From Nocardioides solisilvae (GTDB taxonomy: Bacteria > Actinomycetota > Actinomycetes > Propionibacteriales > Nocardioidaceae), in the NCBI RefSeq assembly GCF_003194625.1, contig NZ_QHKX01000001.1, positions 868,001 through 932,000 on the forward strand: a stretch of 64,000 nucleotides of DNA, read 5' to 3'. Every line of letters begins with the position of its first letter. Positions within the stretch are counted from its first letter, which is position 1. The translations under genes were made by a program, and so were the position numbers. The notes under the pieces were generated by a model. That model saw nothing but the letters and a program-made list of their open reading frames with translations. It was not told where the DNA came from and ran no database searches. Positions 1-7,210 of the stretch are shown here, one piece after another.

Positions 1-2
1 AC

Positions 3-1076
3 ATCACCCAGCGCTACCTGATGGTCAGCTACCCGCAGAAGGTCGACGCGCTGACCCGCATCCTCGAGGTCGAGAACTTCGAGGGGATGATCGTCTTCGT
101 CCGCACCAAGCAGGTCACCGAGGTGCTCGCCGAGAAGCTCCGCGCCCGCGGCTTCTCGGCCCAGGCGATCAACGGCGACGTCTCCCAGCCCGTGCGCGAG
201 CGGACGATCAACCAGCTGCGCGACGCCAAGCTCGACATCCTCGTCGCCACCGACGTCGCCGCCCGCGGCCTCGACGTCGAGCGGATCAGCCACGTCGTCA
301 ACTTCGACATCCCCACCGACACCGAGTCCTACGTGCACCGGATCGGCCGCACCGGCCGGGCCGGCCGCAAGGGCGACTCGATCGCCTTCGTCACCCCGCG
401 CGAGCGTCACCTGCTGCGGGCGATCGAGAAGGCGACCCGCCAGCCGCTGACCCAGATGCAGCTGCCCACGGTCGAGGACGTCAACAGCACCCGCCTGAGC
501 CGCTTCGACGACCAGATCACCGCCGCGCTGTCCGACACCGACCGGATCGAGTTCTTCCGCGACGTGGTGGCCCACTACGTCACCGAGTACGACGTCCCCG
601 AGGTCGACGTGGCCGCCGCGCTGGCTGCCGTCATGTACGGCGAGACCCCGCTGCTGCTCGAGCCCGAGGCCGAGGTGCTGCACACCCCGCGCGAGCGCGA
701 CGGCTCCGACGGCCGGGGCCGGGGGGACCGGGACGACCGGGGGCCCAAGGGGCCGCGCCGTCCCTCCCGCGACGACCTCGCGACGTACAAGATCGCGGTC
801 GGCAAGCGGCACAAGGTCGAGCCGCGCCAGATCGTCGGCGCGCTCGCCAACGAGGGCGGCCTGGGCCGGGGCGACTTCGGCAAGATCGACATCCGCCCCG
901 ACTTCTCCCTCGTCGAGCTCCCCGCCACCCTGCCCTCGGGCACGTGGGAGGCGCTGAAGGAGACCCGGATCTCCGGCAAGCTGATCGAGCTGGCGAAGGA
1001 CACCGGCCCGCGCCGTTCCTCCGGCCCCCGCGACGGCGGCGGCTACGACAAGCGCAAGCCCCGTCACAAGGGCTGA
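3..1076 (+). CDS. deaD: DEAD-box RNA helicase, C-terminal part (DeaD/CsdA type)
   Basis: ATP-dependent RNA helicase of the kind used for ribosome assembly and mRNA unwinding. The reading frame is open from base 3, so the gene begins upstream of the window and the N-terminal RecA lobe (Walker A, DEAD box) is missing. What remains is the second helicase lobe with motif V ([10 protein letters not shown]) and motif VI ([10 protein letters not shown]), a helical linker, an Arg/Asp/Gly-rich spacer, and a C-terminal DbpA-type RNA-binding fold ([10 protein letters not shown] through LIELAKD). That fold is typical of DeaD/CsdA rather than RhlE. The tail is basic (KRKPRHKG). It converges on the yceI gene, with a hairpin terminator between. 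Confidence 0.93.
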   Translation: MTQRYLMVSYPQKVDALTRILEVENFEGMIVFVRTKQVTEVLAEKLRARGFSAQAINGDVSQPVRERTINQLRDAKLDILVATDVAARGLDVERISHVVNFDIPTDTESYVHRIGRTGRAGRKGDSIAFVTPRERHLLRAIEKATRQPLTQMQLPTVEDVNSTRLSRFDDQITAALSDTDRIEFFRDVVAHYVTEYDVPEVDVAAALAAVMYGETPLLLEPEAEVLHTPRERDGSDGRGRGDRDDRGPKGPRRPSRDDLATYKIAVGKRHKVEPRQIVGALANEGGLGRGDFGKIDIRPDFSLVELPATLPSGTWEALKETRISGKLIELAKDTGPRRSSGPRDGGGYDKRKPRHKG

Positions 1077-1104
1077 CGCCTCGGCCCGGTGCGGGTGAAA
1101 TGAA

Positions 1105-1140
1105 CACCGGCCCGCCTGCGGGGGAACAGACGGGCCGGTG
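1105..1140. terminator. bidirectional hairpin terminator
   Basis: A perfect 10-bp inverted repeat (CACCGGCCCG / CGGGCCGGTG) lies between the convergent helicase and yceI genes. It has no long T-run on either side, as is usual in high-GC actinobacteria. Confidence 0.7.
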
Positions 1141-1171
1141 AGTCGGTGGAGGCGCGGTCGCGCCCCGGGGG

Positions 1172-1768
1172 TCAGGCGTTCTTGATCGCCGAGATGTCGA
1201 AGTCGAGCTTGATCTTCTCGGAGACGAGGACGCCGCCGGTCTCGAGCGCGGCGTTCCAGGTGAGGCCCCAGTCCTTGCGGTTGATGGTGGTGCCACCCTC
1301 GAAGCCGATCCGGGTGTTGCCGAAGGGGTCCTGCGCCGAGCCGGTCTCCTCGAACTCGATCGTGACGGGCTTGGTCACGTCCTTGATGGTCAGGTCGCCG
1401 GTGACGGTCCAGTCGGAGCCGTCGCGCTTGACGTCGGTGGAGACGAAGGTGATCTCCGGGTTGTTGGCGGCGTCGAAGAAGTCGGCCGACTGCAGGTGAC
1501 CGTCGCGGTCGGCGGAGCCGGTGTCGATGCTGGCGGTCTTGATGACGACCTTGACCGACGAGGCGGCCGGGTTGGCGGTGTCGACGTGGGCGGTGCCCTC
1601 GAACTCCTTGAACTGGCCGCGGACGGTGGTGACCATCGCGTGGCGGGCCGAGAAGCCGAGGCGAGTGTGGCTGGCGTCGATGGTGTAGTCGCCGGTCACG
1701 TCGTCGAGGACGGTGGTCGGGGCGTCGAAGGTCTCGGTCTTGTCGGACTTGCGGCTGAAGAAGTTCAT
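1172..1768 (-). CDS. YceI family protein
   Basis: 198-aa YceI-like protein. Family members form a lipocalin-like beta barrel that binds isoprenoid or other amphiphilic ligands. The hallmarks are visible: a YTIDASHTRLGFSARHAM start to the barrel, the strand TVTGDLTIKDVTKPV, and a C-terminal KIKLDFDISAI. There is no signal peptide, so a cytoplasmic protein is expected, unlike E. coli YceI. The ATG is preceded by GGGAGA at good spacing. An inverted repeat, GTTGA-N4-TCAAC, lies about 55 bp upstream and may be an operator. The gene is transcribed alone. Confidence 0.92.
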   Translation of the reverse strand: MNFFSRKSDKTETFDAPTTVLDDVTGDYTIDASHTRLGFSARHAMVTTVRGQFKEFEGTAHVDTANPAASSVKVVIKTASIDTGSADRDGHLQSADFFDAANNPEITFVSTDVKRDGSDWTVTGDLTIKDVTKPVTIEFEETGSAQDPFGNTRIGFEGGTTINRKDWGLTWNAALETGGVLVSEKIKLDFDISAIKNA

Positions 1769-1820
1769 CTGGGTCTCCCTGAGGCTTGGGTGCCGCCGGA
1801 GGTGGACCTCTGCGGCTTTG

Positions 1821-1834
1821 GTTGATTGTTCAAC
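1821..1834 (-). promoter_or_regulatory. candidate operator upstream of yceI
   Basis: Perfect inverted repeat GTTGA-N4-TCAAC in an AT-richer pocket of the yceI upstream region. Its position suggests a binding site for a MarR- or TetR-like regulator. No regulator gene lies next to it in this window. Confidence 0.4.
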
Positions 1835-1907
1835 TATCCAAACCGTACGGCACCCGGGTCCATTCCGGCAACCCCTGTGACGTGCCTCACATCAGCGGAG
1901 AACGACG

Positions 1908-1944
1908 AACGGCGGTGGACCCCGCGTGGGGATCCACCGCCGTT
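1908..1944 (-). terminator. hairpin terminator of the 46-aa gene
   Basis: Perfect 12-bp stem (AACGGCGGTGGA / TCCACCGCCGTT) that can extend into an inner CCCC/GGGG pairing. It starts 25 bp downstream of the stop codon of the small minus-strand gene. Confidence 0.7.
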
Positions 1945-1968
1945 GCGTTGGTGTGGGAGCCGGCCGCC

Positions 1969-2109
1969 TCAGGCGGCCTGGCGCGCCCGCGGCACCACCG
2001 GTGTGGCGGCCCAGCGCGCCTGCATCCGCACGCGGCCCTGCGCGTCGCGGACGGGGACCCAGCTCATGCGCAGGGTCGAGCGGTCTTCAGTCATCTTGCG
2101 GTCAGCCAT
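1969..2109 (-). CDS. conserved small basic protein (46 aa)
   Basis: 46-aa protein, MADRKMTEDRSTLRMSW and on, ending in PRARQAA. The ATG at 2109 has a good ribosome-binding site (AGAGGTG, 5 nt away) and an upstream TACCCT -10-like hexamer at 2141-2146. A longer frame to 2298 exists, but its extra N-terminus looks like translated intergenic DNA. The central SWVPVRDAQGRVRMQARW segment resembles small uncharacterised actinobacterial proteins. No catalytic or membrane features are seen. It stands alone with its own terminator, which supports a real gene. Function unknown. Confidence 0.72.
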   Translation of the reverse strand: MADRKMTEDRSTLRMSWVPVRDAQGRVRMQARWAATPVVPRARQAA

Positions 2110-2305
2110 GGGACACCTCTTGTTCACCTTCCGTTCACCTAGGGTAGCAGTCCCCCACTTGTGCACCACGCCGAGCGTGGAAGATCGCGTGTCTCCACCA
2201 CTCGGCGACCCGACTCGCACCCAACCATGACCCCATAACCAAAGAACCTGCCCGATTCCGGGCAGATCGTTGCGCGACGCGAGCCCATGTCCCCACACTC
2301 GTGGA

Positions 2306-2581
2306 GTGCCGCACCCGAACCACCCCGACGACGACCTCGTGCGTCACCTCGTGGCGACCACCGGACTCTCGCCGGCGGAGGCGCGGCGCGTGGTCGGCGA
2401 CGTCCTCGCCTTCCACGCCGAACCGGTGGAGGAGTACGTCCGGCGCCGGCACGCCCACCTGAAGACCTACGGCGCCAGGAACGCCGAGATCTTCCCGCTC
2501 CTCGCCGCCGAGCTGGCCACCCGCGTGGTGGCCGCTCCCCGGCTCACCGAGCGACAGCTGCGCCGCCTCGTCTACGGCTGA
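2306..2581 (+). CDS. conserved hypothetical protein upstream of glmS
   Basis: About 91 aa from the GTG at 2306; the frame could begin at 2270, giving 103 aa. The C-terminal part, with ARNAEIFPLLAAELATRVVAAP followed by LTERQLRRLVYG, looks like a short helical domain common in actinobacterial hypothetical proteins. No function is recognised. It ends 29 bp before glmS and is probably co-transcribed with it. A small hairpin (CTGCCCG-N4-CGGGCAG, 2248-2265) lies in the leader. Confidence 0.6.
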   Translation: MPHPNHPDDDLVRHLVATTGLSPAEARRVVGDVLAFHAEPVEEYVRRRHAHLKTYGARNAEIFPLLAAELATRVVAAPRLTERQLRRLVYG

Positions 2582-2610
2582 GGCGGCCCCACCCCAAGAA
2601 GGAGCACCCC

Positions 2611-4416
2611 ATGTGCGGAATCGTCGGCTACGTCGGCCCCCAGCAGGCCGCCCCGATCCTCGTCGAGGGCCTCGCCCGGCTCGAGCACCGCGGCTACGAC
2701 TCGGCAGGCCTGGCGGTCGCGGGCAGCAAGGGCTCGCTGCGGGTCGCCAAGGCGGCGGGCCGGGTCCGTCCGCTGGCCGACGCGCTGCCCAAGCGGTTCT
2801 CGGGCCACACCGGGCTGGGCCACACGCGCTGGGCCACGCACGGCCCGCCGACCGACGCCAACGCCCACCCCCACACCGACGCGGAGCAGCGCGTGGCCGT
2901 CGTCCACAACGGCATCCTCGACAACGCCCACGACGTGCGCCGCCGGCTCGTGGCCGAAGGGGTGGAGCTGGCCAGCGACACCGACACGGAGGTGCTCGCC
3001 CACCTGGTCGCGCGCTCCACGGCACCGACGCTGCAGGAGAAGGTCGTCGAGGCGCTCGCCCAGGTCACCGGCACCTGGGGCCTCGCCGTCGTGCACGCCG
3101 ACCACCCGGGCGAGATCGTCGTCGCCCGGCACGGCAGCCCCCTGATCCTCGGGGTGGGCGACGGCGAGATGTACGTCGCCTCCGACCTGGCCGCGATCGT
3201 GCGGCACACCACCTCGGTCGTCGTCCTCGACGACGGCGAGCTCGCGTCGGTGAGCGCCGGCGGCTTCACCACGACCACCGGCAAGGTCGCCTCGGAGGTC
3301 GACGTCGACCCCGCGGCGTACGACGCCGGGGAGCACGACTCCTTCATGCACAAGGAGATGCTCGAGCAGCCCGAGACCACGGCTCGGATGCTGCAGGGCC
3401 GGCTCGACGAGCGGTTCGGCACCACCCACCTGGGCGGGCTGCACCTCGACCCCCGCGAGCTGCGGGGGGTGCGCCGGGTCAAGGTGCTCGGCTGCGGCTC
3501 CGCCTACTACGTGGGGCAGATGGGGGCCGGGCTGGTCGAGGAGCTGGCCCGGATCCCCGCCGACGCCGAGCCGGCCAGCGAGTTCAGGTACCGCAACCCG
3601 ATCATCGAGCCCGACACCCTCTACGTCGCGGTGAGCCAGTCGGGCGAGACCATCGACACCCTGCTCGCCGTCCAGGAGATCCGGCGCAAGGGCGGTCGGG
3701 TGATCGGCCTGGTCAACGTGGTCGGCAGCGCGATCGCCCGTGAGGTCGACGGCGGGATCTACCTGCACGCCGGCCCCGAGGTGGCGGTGGCCAGCACCAA
3801 GGCGCTCTCCCACATGTTCCTCGGCTTCGCGCTGCTCTCGCTCCAGCTGGGCCGGGTCCGGGACCTCTCGGTGGCCGACGGCCGGCGGCTGGTGCAGGCC
3901 CTCGAGCGGCTGCCCGAGCAGGTCGCCGAGGTGCTGGCGCTGGAGCCGCAGCTGGTCGAGGTGGCCAAGGAGCTGGCCGTGGCCGACTCGCTCTTCTTCA
4001 TCGGCCGGGTCCGCGGCTTCCCGGTGGCCCGCGAGGGGGCCCAGAAGTTCAAGGAGATCACCTACCGGCACGCCGAGGCCTACCAGACCTCGGAGCTGAA
4101 GCACGGCCCGCTGGCGCTGATCAGCCCCGACGTGCCGACCGTGGCGATCGTCCCCGACGACGAGCTGGTCGGGCGCAACGTCGCGGCGCTGCACGAGGTC
4201 GCGGCCCGCGGCGGCCCGCTGGTCGTGGTCACCCACGAGGGCGTGGACCTCGGCGACCTGGACGTGACCCGGGTCGACGTCCCCCGCAGCGAGGTCGAGC
4301 TCGACCCCCTGCTCCTCACGGTCCCGCTCCAGCTGCTGGCCTACCACGCCGCCACCCACCTCGGCCTCGACGTCGACAAGCCCCGCAACCTCGCCAAGTC
4401 GGTCACGGTGGAGTAG
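2611..4416 (+). CDS. glmS: glutamine--fructose-6-phosphate aminotransferase (isomerizing)
   Basis: 601-aa GlmS, which makes glucosamine-6-phosphate from fructose-6-phosphate and glutamine, the first committed step to UDP-GlcNAc and the cell wall. The start is fixed by the nucleophile Cys directly after Met (MCGIVGYVG) and by an AAGGAG ribosome-binding site. Domain order: class-II glutamine amidotransferase (about 1-220, with LEHRGYDSAG and HTRWATHG), then two SIS sugar-isomerase domains (GCGSAYYVG, SQSGETIDT, STKALSHM), ending in the usual PRNLAKSVTVE. Full family length. No glmS ribozyme is expected or seen in this phylum. Confidence 0.97.
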   Translation: MCGIVGYVGPQQAAPILVEGLARLEHRGYDSAGLAVAGSKGSLRVAKAAGRVRPLADALPKRFSGHTGLGHTRWATHGPPTDANAHPHTDAEQRVAVVHNGILDNAHDVRRRLVAEGVELASDTDTEVLAHLVARSTAPTLQEKVVEALAQVTGTWGLAVVHADHPGEIVVARHGSPLILGVGDGEMYVASDLAAIVRHTTSVVVLDDGELASVSAGGFTTTTGKVASEVDVDPAAYDAGEHDSFMHKEMLEQPETTARMLQGRLDERFGTTHLGGLHLDPRELRGVRRVKVLGCGSAYYVGQMGAGLVEELARIPADAEPASEFRYRNPIIEPDTLYVAVSQSGETIDTLLAVQEIRRKGGRVIGLVNVVGSAIAREVDGGIYLHAGPEVAVASTKALSHMFLGFALLSLQLGRVRDLSVADGRRLVQALERLPEQVAEVLALEPQLVEVAKELAVADSLFFIGRVRGFPVAREGAQKFKEITYRHAEAYQTSELKHGPLALISPDVPTVAIVPDDELVGRNVAALHEVAARGGPLVVVTHEGVDLGDLDVTRVDVPRSEVELDPLLLTVPLQLLAYHAATHLGLDVDKPRNLAKSVTVE

Positions 4417-4437
4417 TCGCGCTGTCCACGGAGGTTT

Positions 4438-4481
4438 GCGGTGGATCCCGGTCACCAGGTGACTGCGATCCACCGCAGACC
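4438..4481. repeat. palindromic repeat, copy 1 of 2
   Basis: Nested palindrome between glmS and the DUF559 gene. The outer arms are GCGGTGGATC (4438-4447) and GATCCACCGC (4467-4476); the inner arms are GTCACC-A-GGTGAC (4451-4463). Bases 4443-4481 recur at 5506-5544 in the same orientation with one mismatch in 39. It sits 2 bp after the stop of the minus-strand gene and could also act as its terminator. Confidence 0.9.
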
Positions 4482-4483
4482 CC

Positions 4484-5419
4484 TCACGAGGGACAGGACG
4501 GACATCGACGCACGTGCCCGTCCCAGCCGCGCCGTTGCAGGAGGGTGCCGACCCGGTCTGCGGTCCGGCAGGGCGTGCCGACCACTTGTCCCCACCCGAG
4601 CCGGACGGTGTGGAGCCCGTCGAGTGCTGCGTCGAGGTCCCGGTCCAGGTCGGCATGGCGTGCCGCCGCGGTGTCGTGGAAGAGCCGTCCGTCGATCTCG
4701 ACGACCTGCCGGTAGCGCCGGTACAACACGTCACGGAGCACCGGTCCCCGGCTCGACCCGTGCACCTGGCGTTCGCCCCGGAGGAGCCCGTGGGCCCGCT
4801 CGACCCGCGCGAGGTAGACGTGCTCCAGCACGGAGCAGGCGCCGGCTGCGACGTCCGCGAGCACTCGGGCGAGGAAGTCGCGCCGCGGCAGGCGCTCCAT
4901 CGTCCCGAGCACGTGGAGGAGTCGCGCAGCGGTCGTCCGTCGCGACTGGACGGCGTTCGCCAGCACCTGCACGGCCTCGAAGTCGTCCCGTGCCCGGGCA
5001 GCGGTCCGCAGCACCGCCGGCTCGGTTCGGAGGCGCGGGGGAGACGCGTTCCACAGGGTCATCTCGTGCAGCCCCGTCACGCGGTGCAGCCGGGTCCCGG
5101 CGGGGGCGACGACTCGTCGCTCCCGGTCCACCGCCACGTGGATGACGCTTCCGGCCGGGCCGCCGGCGTTCTCCGAGGCGAGCAGGGCGGAGGAGTCGCA
5201 CAGTGCCGCCGGCCAGGCATGGAGCACGCCGGCCCAGGCGCGCTGCCGCCACGTCGGCTCCCCGGTGTGGTCGACGAGCACTCCGGGGTGGATCCGGCTG
5301 AGCTCGCGGCGGCGCAGCATGCGTCGCAGGTCGTGGTCCCCCAGCCCGGCCTCCAGTGCCTGTCGGCGGGAGACGACGCCGGACTGCTGAGCCAGGAGCC
5401 GCGCCAGGTTCTCGTCCAC
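4484..5419 (-). CDS. AbiEi-type N-terminal / DUF559 endonuclease-like protein
   Basis: 311-aa protein from a GTG start (VDENLARLLAQQ). The N-terminus (about 1-50, GVVSRRQALEAGLGDHDLRRMLRRRE) is the winged-helix type found in AbiEi antitoxins, followed by HPGVLVDHTGEPTWRQRAWA. The C-terminus (about 239-290) has VVEIDGRLFHD, a downstream DLDRD, and HTVRLGW, the DUF559 signature of a Vsr/PD-(D/E)XK-like fold. No AbiEii toxin gene is adjacent, so a classical type IV toxin-antitoxin pair is not present. The family is often multicopy in Nocardioides-type genomes, with unknown function. A 39-bp palindromic repeat flanks it on both sides. No convincing ribosome-binding site precedes the GTG. Confidence 0.82.
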   Translation of the reverse strand: MDENLARLLAQQSGVVSRRQALEAGLGDHDLRRMLRRRELSRIHPGVLVDHTGEPTWRQRAWAGVLHAWPAALCDSSALLASENAGGPAGSVIHVAVDRERRVVAPAGTRLHRVTGLHEMTLWNASPPRLRTEPAVLRTAARARDDFEAVQVLANAVQSRRTTAARLLHVLGTMERLPRRDFLARVLADVAAGACSVLEHVYLARVERAHGLLRGERQVHGSSRGPVLRDVLYRRYRQVVEIDGRLFHDTAAARHADLDRDLDAALDGLHTVRLGWGQVVGTPCRTADRVGTLLQRRGWDGHVRRCPSCPS

Positions 5420-5505
5420 CTGGCCAGCGTGGCGCGCCGGGCGCCCCCCGGCGCCCGTCCCCGGGCAGACCTGTGGATGACGCCCCGCAGCAGGGGATCT
5501 GTGGA

Positions 5506-5544
5506 GGATCCAGGTCACCAGGTGACTGCGATCCACCGCAGACC
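5506..5544. repeat. palindromic repeat, copy 2 of 2
   Basis: Second copy of the 39-bp element, in direct orientation with copy 1 and 38 of 39 bases identical. It keeps the inner palindrome GTCACC-A-GGTGAC but lacks the full left outer arm. It lies 86 bp upstream of the start of the DUF559 gene, so the two copies frame exactly one gene. Confidence 0.9.
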
Positions 5545-5614
5545 ACCGAAGCGGGCGGGCCCGGCCACGTCGGACTGTGCGCTGCGCCCGACGACCGGGG
5601 CGCACTGCCCGGCC

Positions 5615-5660
5615 TAGGGTGTGAGAAGACCCCGTGCCGCATGGGGTCGGCACGGGGTCT
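5615..5660 (+). promoter_or_regulatory. gabD promoter and leader hairpin
   Basis: TAGGGT (5615-5620) fits the actinobacterial TANNNT -10 element and would start transcription near 5627. There a perfect 13-bp stem begins (AGACCCCGTGCCG / CGGCACGGGGTCT, 8-nt loop). The transcript would have a leader of about 114 nt with this hairpin at its very 5' end. The hairpin may stabilise the mRNA or attenuate transcription; that is inference. Confidence 0.5.
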
Positions 5661-5740
5661 GGGAGGACCCTACCGGGGAGTTCGTCGTCGCCCTCAGGGG
5701 TACTCAAGGTTTTACCGTCGTGTCCGGACCAGGAGGCCAG

Positions 5741-7210
5741 ATGACCCAGCAGGAGAGCGCAGCCCACCAGGACCTCGCGGGCGTGGAGACGCGTCTGCTG
5801 GTCGGTGGCGAGTGGCGCGACGCCGAGGACGGCGCCACGTTCGAGGTGCTCGACCCGGCCGACGGCTCGGTGCTGGCCCGGGTGGCCGACGCCGGCACCG
5901 GAGAGGCGCTCGAGGCACTGGACGCCGCCGCGGCCGCCCAGGCCGAGTGGGCCGCCACGGCCCCGCGCAAGCGCGGCGAGCTGCTCCGGGCGGCGTACGA
6001 GGCGGTCAACGCCCGCGCCGACGAGTTCGCCCGGGTGATCAGCCTGGAGATGGGCAAGCCGCTGGCCGAGGCGAGGGGCGAGGTGGTCTACGGCAACGAG
6101 TTCCTGCGCTGGTTCTCCGAGGAGGCCGTCCGGGTCCACGGCCGCTGGATGGAGAACCCCGCCGGCGGCAGCCGGATGCTCACCATGAAGAAGCCGGTCG
6201 GCCCCTGCTTCTTCATCACCCCGTGGAACTTCCCGCTCGCGATGGGCACCCGCAAGATCGGCCCCGCGCTGGCCGCCGGCTGCACGGTGGTCGTCAAGCC
6301 GGCCAGCCAGACCCCGCTCACCATGCTGCTGCTCGCGCAGGTGCTGCAGGAGGTGGGCGTCCCGCCCGGCGTGGTCAACGTCGTCACCACCACCTCCTCC
6401 CGCGAGGTCGGCGAGGCGCTGATGGGCGACGAGCGGCTGCGCAAGGTCAGCTTCACCGGCTCCACGCCGGTCGGCCGCGGCCTGGTCAAGCAGTCGGCCG
6501 AGCACCTGCAGCGGGTCTCGATGGAGCTCGGCGGCAACGCGCCGTTCGTGGTCTTCGCCGACGCCGACCTCGACGCCGCCGTCGACGGCGCGATGGTCGC
6601 CAAGATGCGCAACATGGGCGAGGCGTGCACGGCCGCCAACCGCTTCCTGGTCCACGCCGACGTGGCCGACGAGTTCGCCGCCCGCCTCGCGGAGCGGATG
6701 GGGTCGCTCACGGTCGGCCGCGGCCAGGACGAGGGCGTCGACGTCGGGCCCCTCATCGACGAGGACGCCGTCAGCTCGGTCTCCCAGCTCGTCACCGACG
6801 CCGTCCACGGCGGCGCGAAGGTGCTCACCGGCGGCACGCCGCCCGAGGGCGCGGGCTGGTTCTACCCGCCGACCGTGCTGCTCGACGTCCCCGACGGCGC
6901 CGAGATCACCCGCGAGGAGATCTTCGGCCCGGTCGCCCCGATCACGCGCTTCACCGAGGAGGAGGAGGCGGTGCGGGCCGCCAACTCCAGCGAGTACGGC
7001 CTGGTCGCCTACGTCTGGACCCGCGACCTCGCCCGCTCGCTGCGGGTGAGCGAGGCGCTGGAGTTCGGCATGGTCGGGCTCAACACCGGCATCGTCTCCA
7101 ACGCGGCCGCCCCCTTCGGCGGGGTCAAGGCGAGCGGCTTCGGCCGGGAGGGCGGCTTCGAGGGGATCGAGGAGTACCTCGACACCACCTACGTGGCCAT
7201 TCCGCTCTGA
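5741..7210 (+). CDS. gabD: NAD(P)-dependent succinate-semialdehyde dehydrogenase
   Basis: 489-aa aldehyde dehydrogenase, most like GabD, which oxidises succinate semialdehyde to succinate in GABA and related catabolism. The ATG at 5741 is chosen because AGGAGG lies 4 nt upstream; the frame is open further up. Visible hallmarks are the cofactor-binding PWNFPLAMGTRKIGPALAAG, general base Glu262 in MELGGNAPF, and nucleophile Cys296 in MGEACTAANRF. The 34-residue spacing between the last two is standard for the family. The last 22 bp overlap the convergent glpD. Substrate is inferred from overall resemblance; a related semialdehyde is possible. Confidence 0.88.
   Translation: MTQQESAAHQDLAGVETRLLVGGEWRDAEDGATFEVLDPADGSVLARVADAGTGEALEALDAAAAAQAEWAATAPRKRGELLRAAYEAVNARADEFARVISLEMGKPLAEARGEVVYGNEFLRWFSEEAVRVHGRWMENPAGGSRMLTMKKPVGPCFFITPWNFPLAMGTRKIGPALAAGCTVVVKPASQTPLTMLLLAQVLQEVGVPPGVVNVVTTTSSREVGEALMGDERLRKVSFTGSTPVGRGLVKQSAEHLQRVSMELGGNAPFVVFADADLDAAVDGAMVAKMRNMGEACTAANRFLVHADVADEFAARLAERMGSLTVGRGQDEGVDVGPLIDEDAVSSVSQLVTDAVHGGAKVLTGGTPPEGAGWFYPPTVLLDVPDGAEITREEIFGPVAPITRFTEEEEAVRAANSSEYGLVAYVWTRDLARSLRVSEALEFGMVGLNTGIVSNAAAPFGGVKASGFGREGGFEGIEEYLDTTYVAIPL

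Larger units (their letters stand above)
5420..5740. other. 321-bp intergenic region between the DUF559 gene and gabD
   Basis: Divergent intergenic region. It holds the upstream part of the DUF559 gene, repeat copy 2 (5506-5544), a TAGGGT -10 element (5615-5620), a long hairpin (5627-5660) and the gabD ribosome-binding site (AGGAGG, 5731-5736). I see no coding frame in it. Confidence 0.7.

Noticed and set aside
2581-2610. Possible glmS ribozyme before glmS
   Set aside because: The upstream gap is only 29 bp and contains just a ribosome-binding site; the ribozyme is a Firmicutes element of more than 100 nt.
2572-4734. 720-aa open frame antisense to glmS
   Set aside because: High-GC antisense shadow. 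It is rich in His/Asp/Gly repeats with no domain, while glmS on the plus strand has all its motifs.
4484-5419. Type IV toxin-antitoxin system
   Set aside because: Only an AbiEi-like N-terminal domain is present; no AbiEii nucleotidyltransferase toxin gene is adjacent.
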